From IMG/VR virus record IMGVR_UViG_3300046170_000136, positions 1 through 29,833 of that record: a stretch of 29,833 bases of DNA; one strand, written 5' to 3'. A program made the translations under genes and the position numbers. The notes beneath the pieces are model-generated. The model saw only the letters and a program-made list of their open reading frames with translations. It had not been told where the DNA came from and made no database searches. This DNA is from a virus. Position 1 is the first letter of the stretch, and each line of letters starts with the position of its first letter. Below are positions 29,438-29,833 of this stretch, piece by piece.

Positions 29438-29833
29438 CACTTAATTCTCCTTCAACAGGTTTTGCAGCCTGTACATATTCAGTTTTATATCTACTGCCAT
29501 CTGGAATTTTATCAGGGTTTTCTTCCCAATATGTAGCTGCTTCAGCACCTATCAAACCTTTAACAGGGCACGGGGTCCCCGCGTCCATCATACTCGTCCA
29601 AACACGAGGGTCTTGACAAAGTAGGGCCACCGCCGAGACTTTCATGCCAAAAGCATACTGACTGCGAGATAATTTTAAAAGCTGACATAGCTCATCGTCT
29701 ACTAAAACTCCTGTAGCTAAACCTAACACATTATTCTGTATACTTCCGCCAACACCCACTTTACATATATCTGAATTAGAGTTTGGAATTACAGGTGCGT
29801 TTGCTGTTGGTGGTGTATTATTAACTACCGTAC
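29373..29833 (-). CDS. Partial gene, Cys-containing protein with C-terminal hydrophobic helix
   Basis: The frame is open to the window's right edge, so the 5' end is missing; at least 152 residues are visible. The visible part reads NSDICKVGVGGSIQNNVLGL, ATGVLVDDELCQLLKLSRSQ, YAFGMKVSAVALLCQDPRVW, TSMMDAGTPCPVKGLIGAEA, then IYKTLFLITTGLLLF at the end, a probable membrane helix. The 'C..(G/V)V..G.Q...LG......DE.C..LKLS...Y..GMKV.AV..LCQD.RV...M..AGTPCP..G.IG.EA' pattern is known to me from large phages of marine bacteria, function unknown. An internal GTG at 29759 is not needed as a start. Confidence 0.72.
   Translation of the reverse strand, partial: TVVNNTPPTANAPVIPNSNSDICKVGVGGSIQNNVLGLATGVLVDDELCQLLKLSRSQYAFGMKVSAVALLCQDPRVWTSMMDAGTPCPVKGLIGAEAATYWEENPDKIPDGSRYKTEYVQAAKPVEGELSDAGHIAIYKTLFLITTGLLLF

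Noticed and set aside
1-29833. Lysogeny genes, attachment sites or insertion sequences
   Set aside because: No integrase, repressor, transposase or terminal inverted repeats were found; the window looks like a lytic phage late region, although genes outside it are unknown.

Overview
The window is most of the late (virion and lysis) region of a tailed bacteriophage genome, probably a short-tailed (podovirus-type) marine phage. It is AT-rich and very tightly packed. It contains several protein types I recognise from marine metagenomic phages and from phages of SAR11/SAR116-like bacteria: the gp10-like tail hub, adaptor-type proteins, the 'SDDIPAMLSDGEFVMT' virion protein, a tail-collar fibre, and many tiny Lys/Gly-rich proteins. 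The host assignment is inference. No terminase, portal, capsid, polymerase or integrase gene lies in the window. No tRNA, CRISPR array or insertion sequence was seen.

Layout. Positions 1-180 are non-coding, with short repeats and an inverted repeat. One plus-strand gene follows (181-1665), an SNF2/DEAD-type helicase. It runs head-on into a minus-strand block that fills the rest of the window (29833 down to 1662). In transcription order (right to left) this block holds: (i) an envelope-directed group at 29833-27262 (a partial gene ending in a hydrophobic helix, a secreted Glu/Pro-rich protein, two one-helix coiled-coil membrane proteins); (ii) small basic proteins and an unknown 206-aa gene (27262-25885); (iii) two adaptor-like head-tail connector proteins flanking a zinc-ribbon protein (25881-24223); (iv) conserved virion and fibre-type proteins and an Ala/Val/Thr/Gly repeat protein (24220-21798); (v) a tail-fibre/adhesin array (21788-13645); (vi) a Cys-cluster protein, a glycosyltransferase-like protein and the gp10-like tail hub (13642-10692); (vii) small virion proteins and four large internal/ejection-type proteins (10692-2907); (viii) a T4-type lysozyme and small basic or acidic proteins (2831-1662).

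The most striking region is the adhesin array. Four kinds of protein recur in the same order twice: an 'MGYLGNP' protein, several C1q/TNF-like beta-sandwich proteins, a large 'NGDMSIAQRG' jelly-roll protein, and a 58-aa protein. The second copy also carries a fibre-chaperone-like gene. The gene ends are conserved at DNA level: the codons for the last residues plus the stop provide the Shine-Dalgarno sequence of the next gene. That would couple translation, and could also act as a seam for exchanging modules.

Working together, the block would supply the neck and tail, a diverse receptor-binding surface, DNA-ejection proteins, and cell-wall and envelope lysis. Many adjacent genes overlap as TAATG or ATGA, so most of the 28 kb looks like one translationally coupled operon. 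All family names come from motif recognition by eye; no database search was run.
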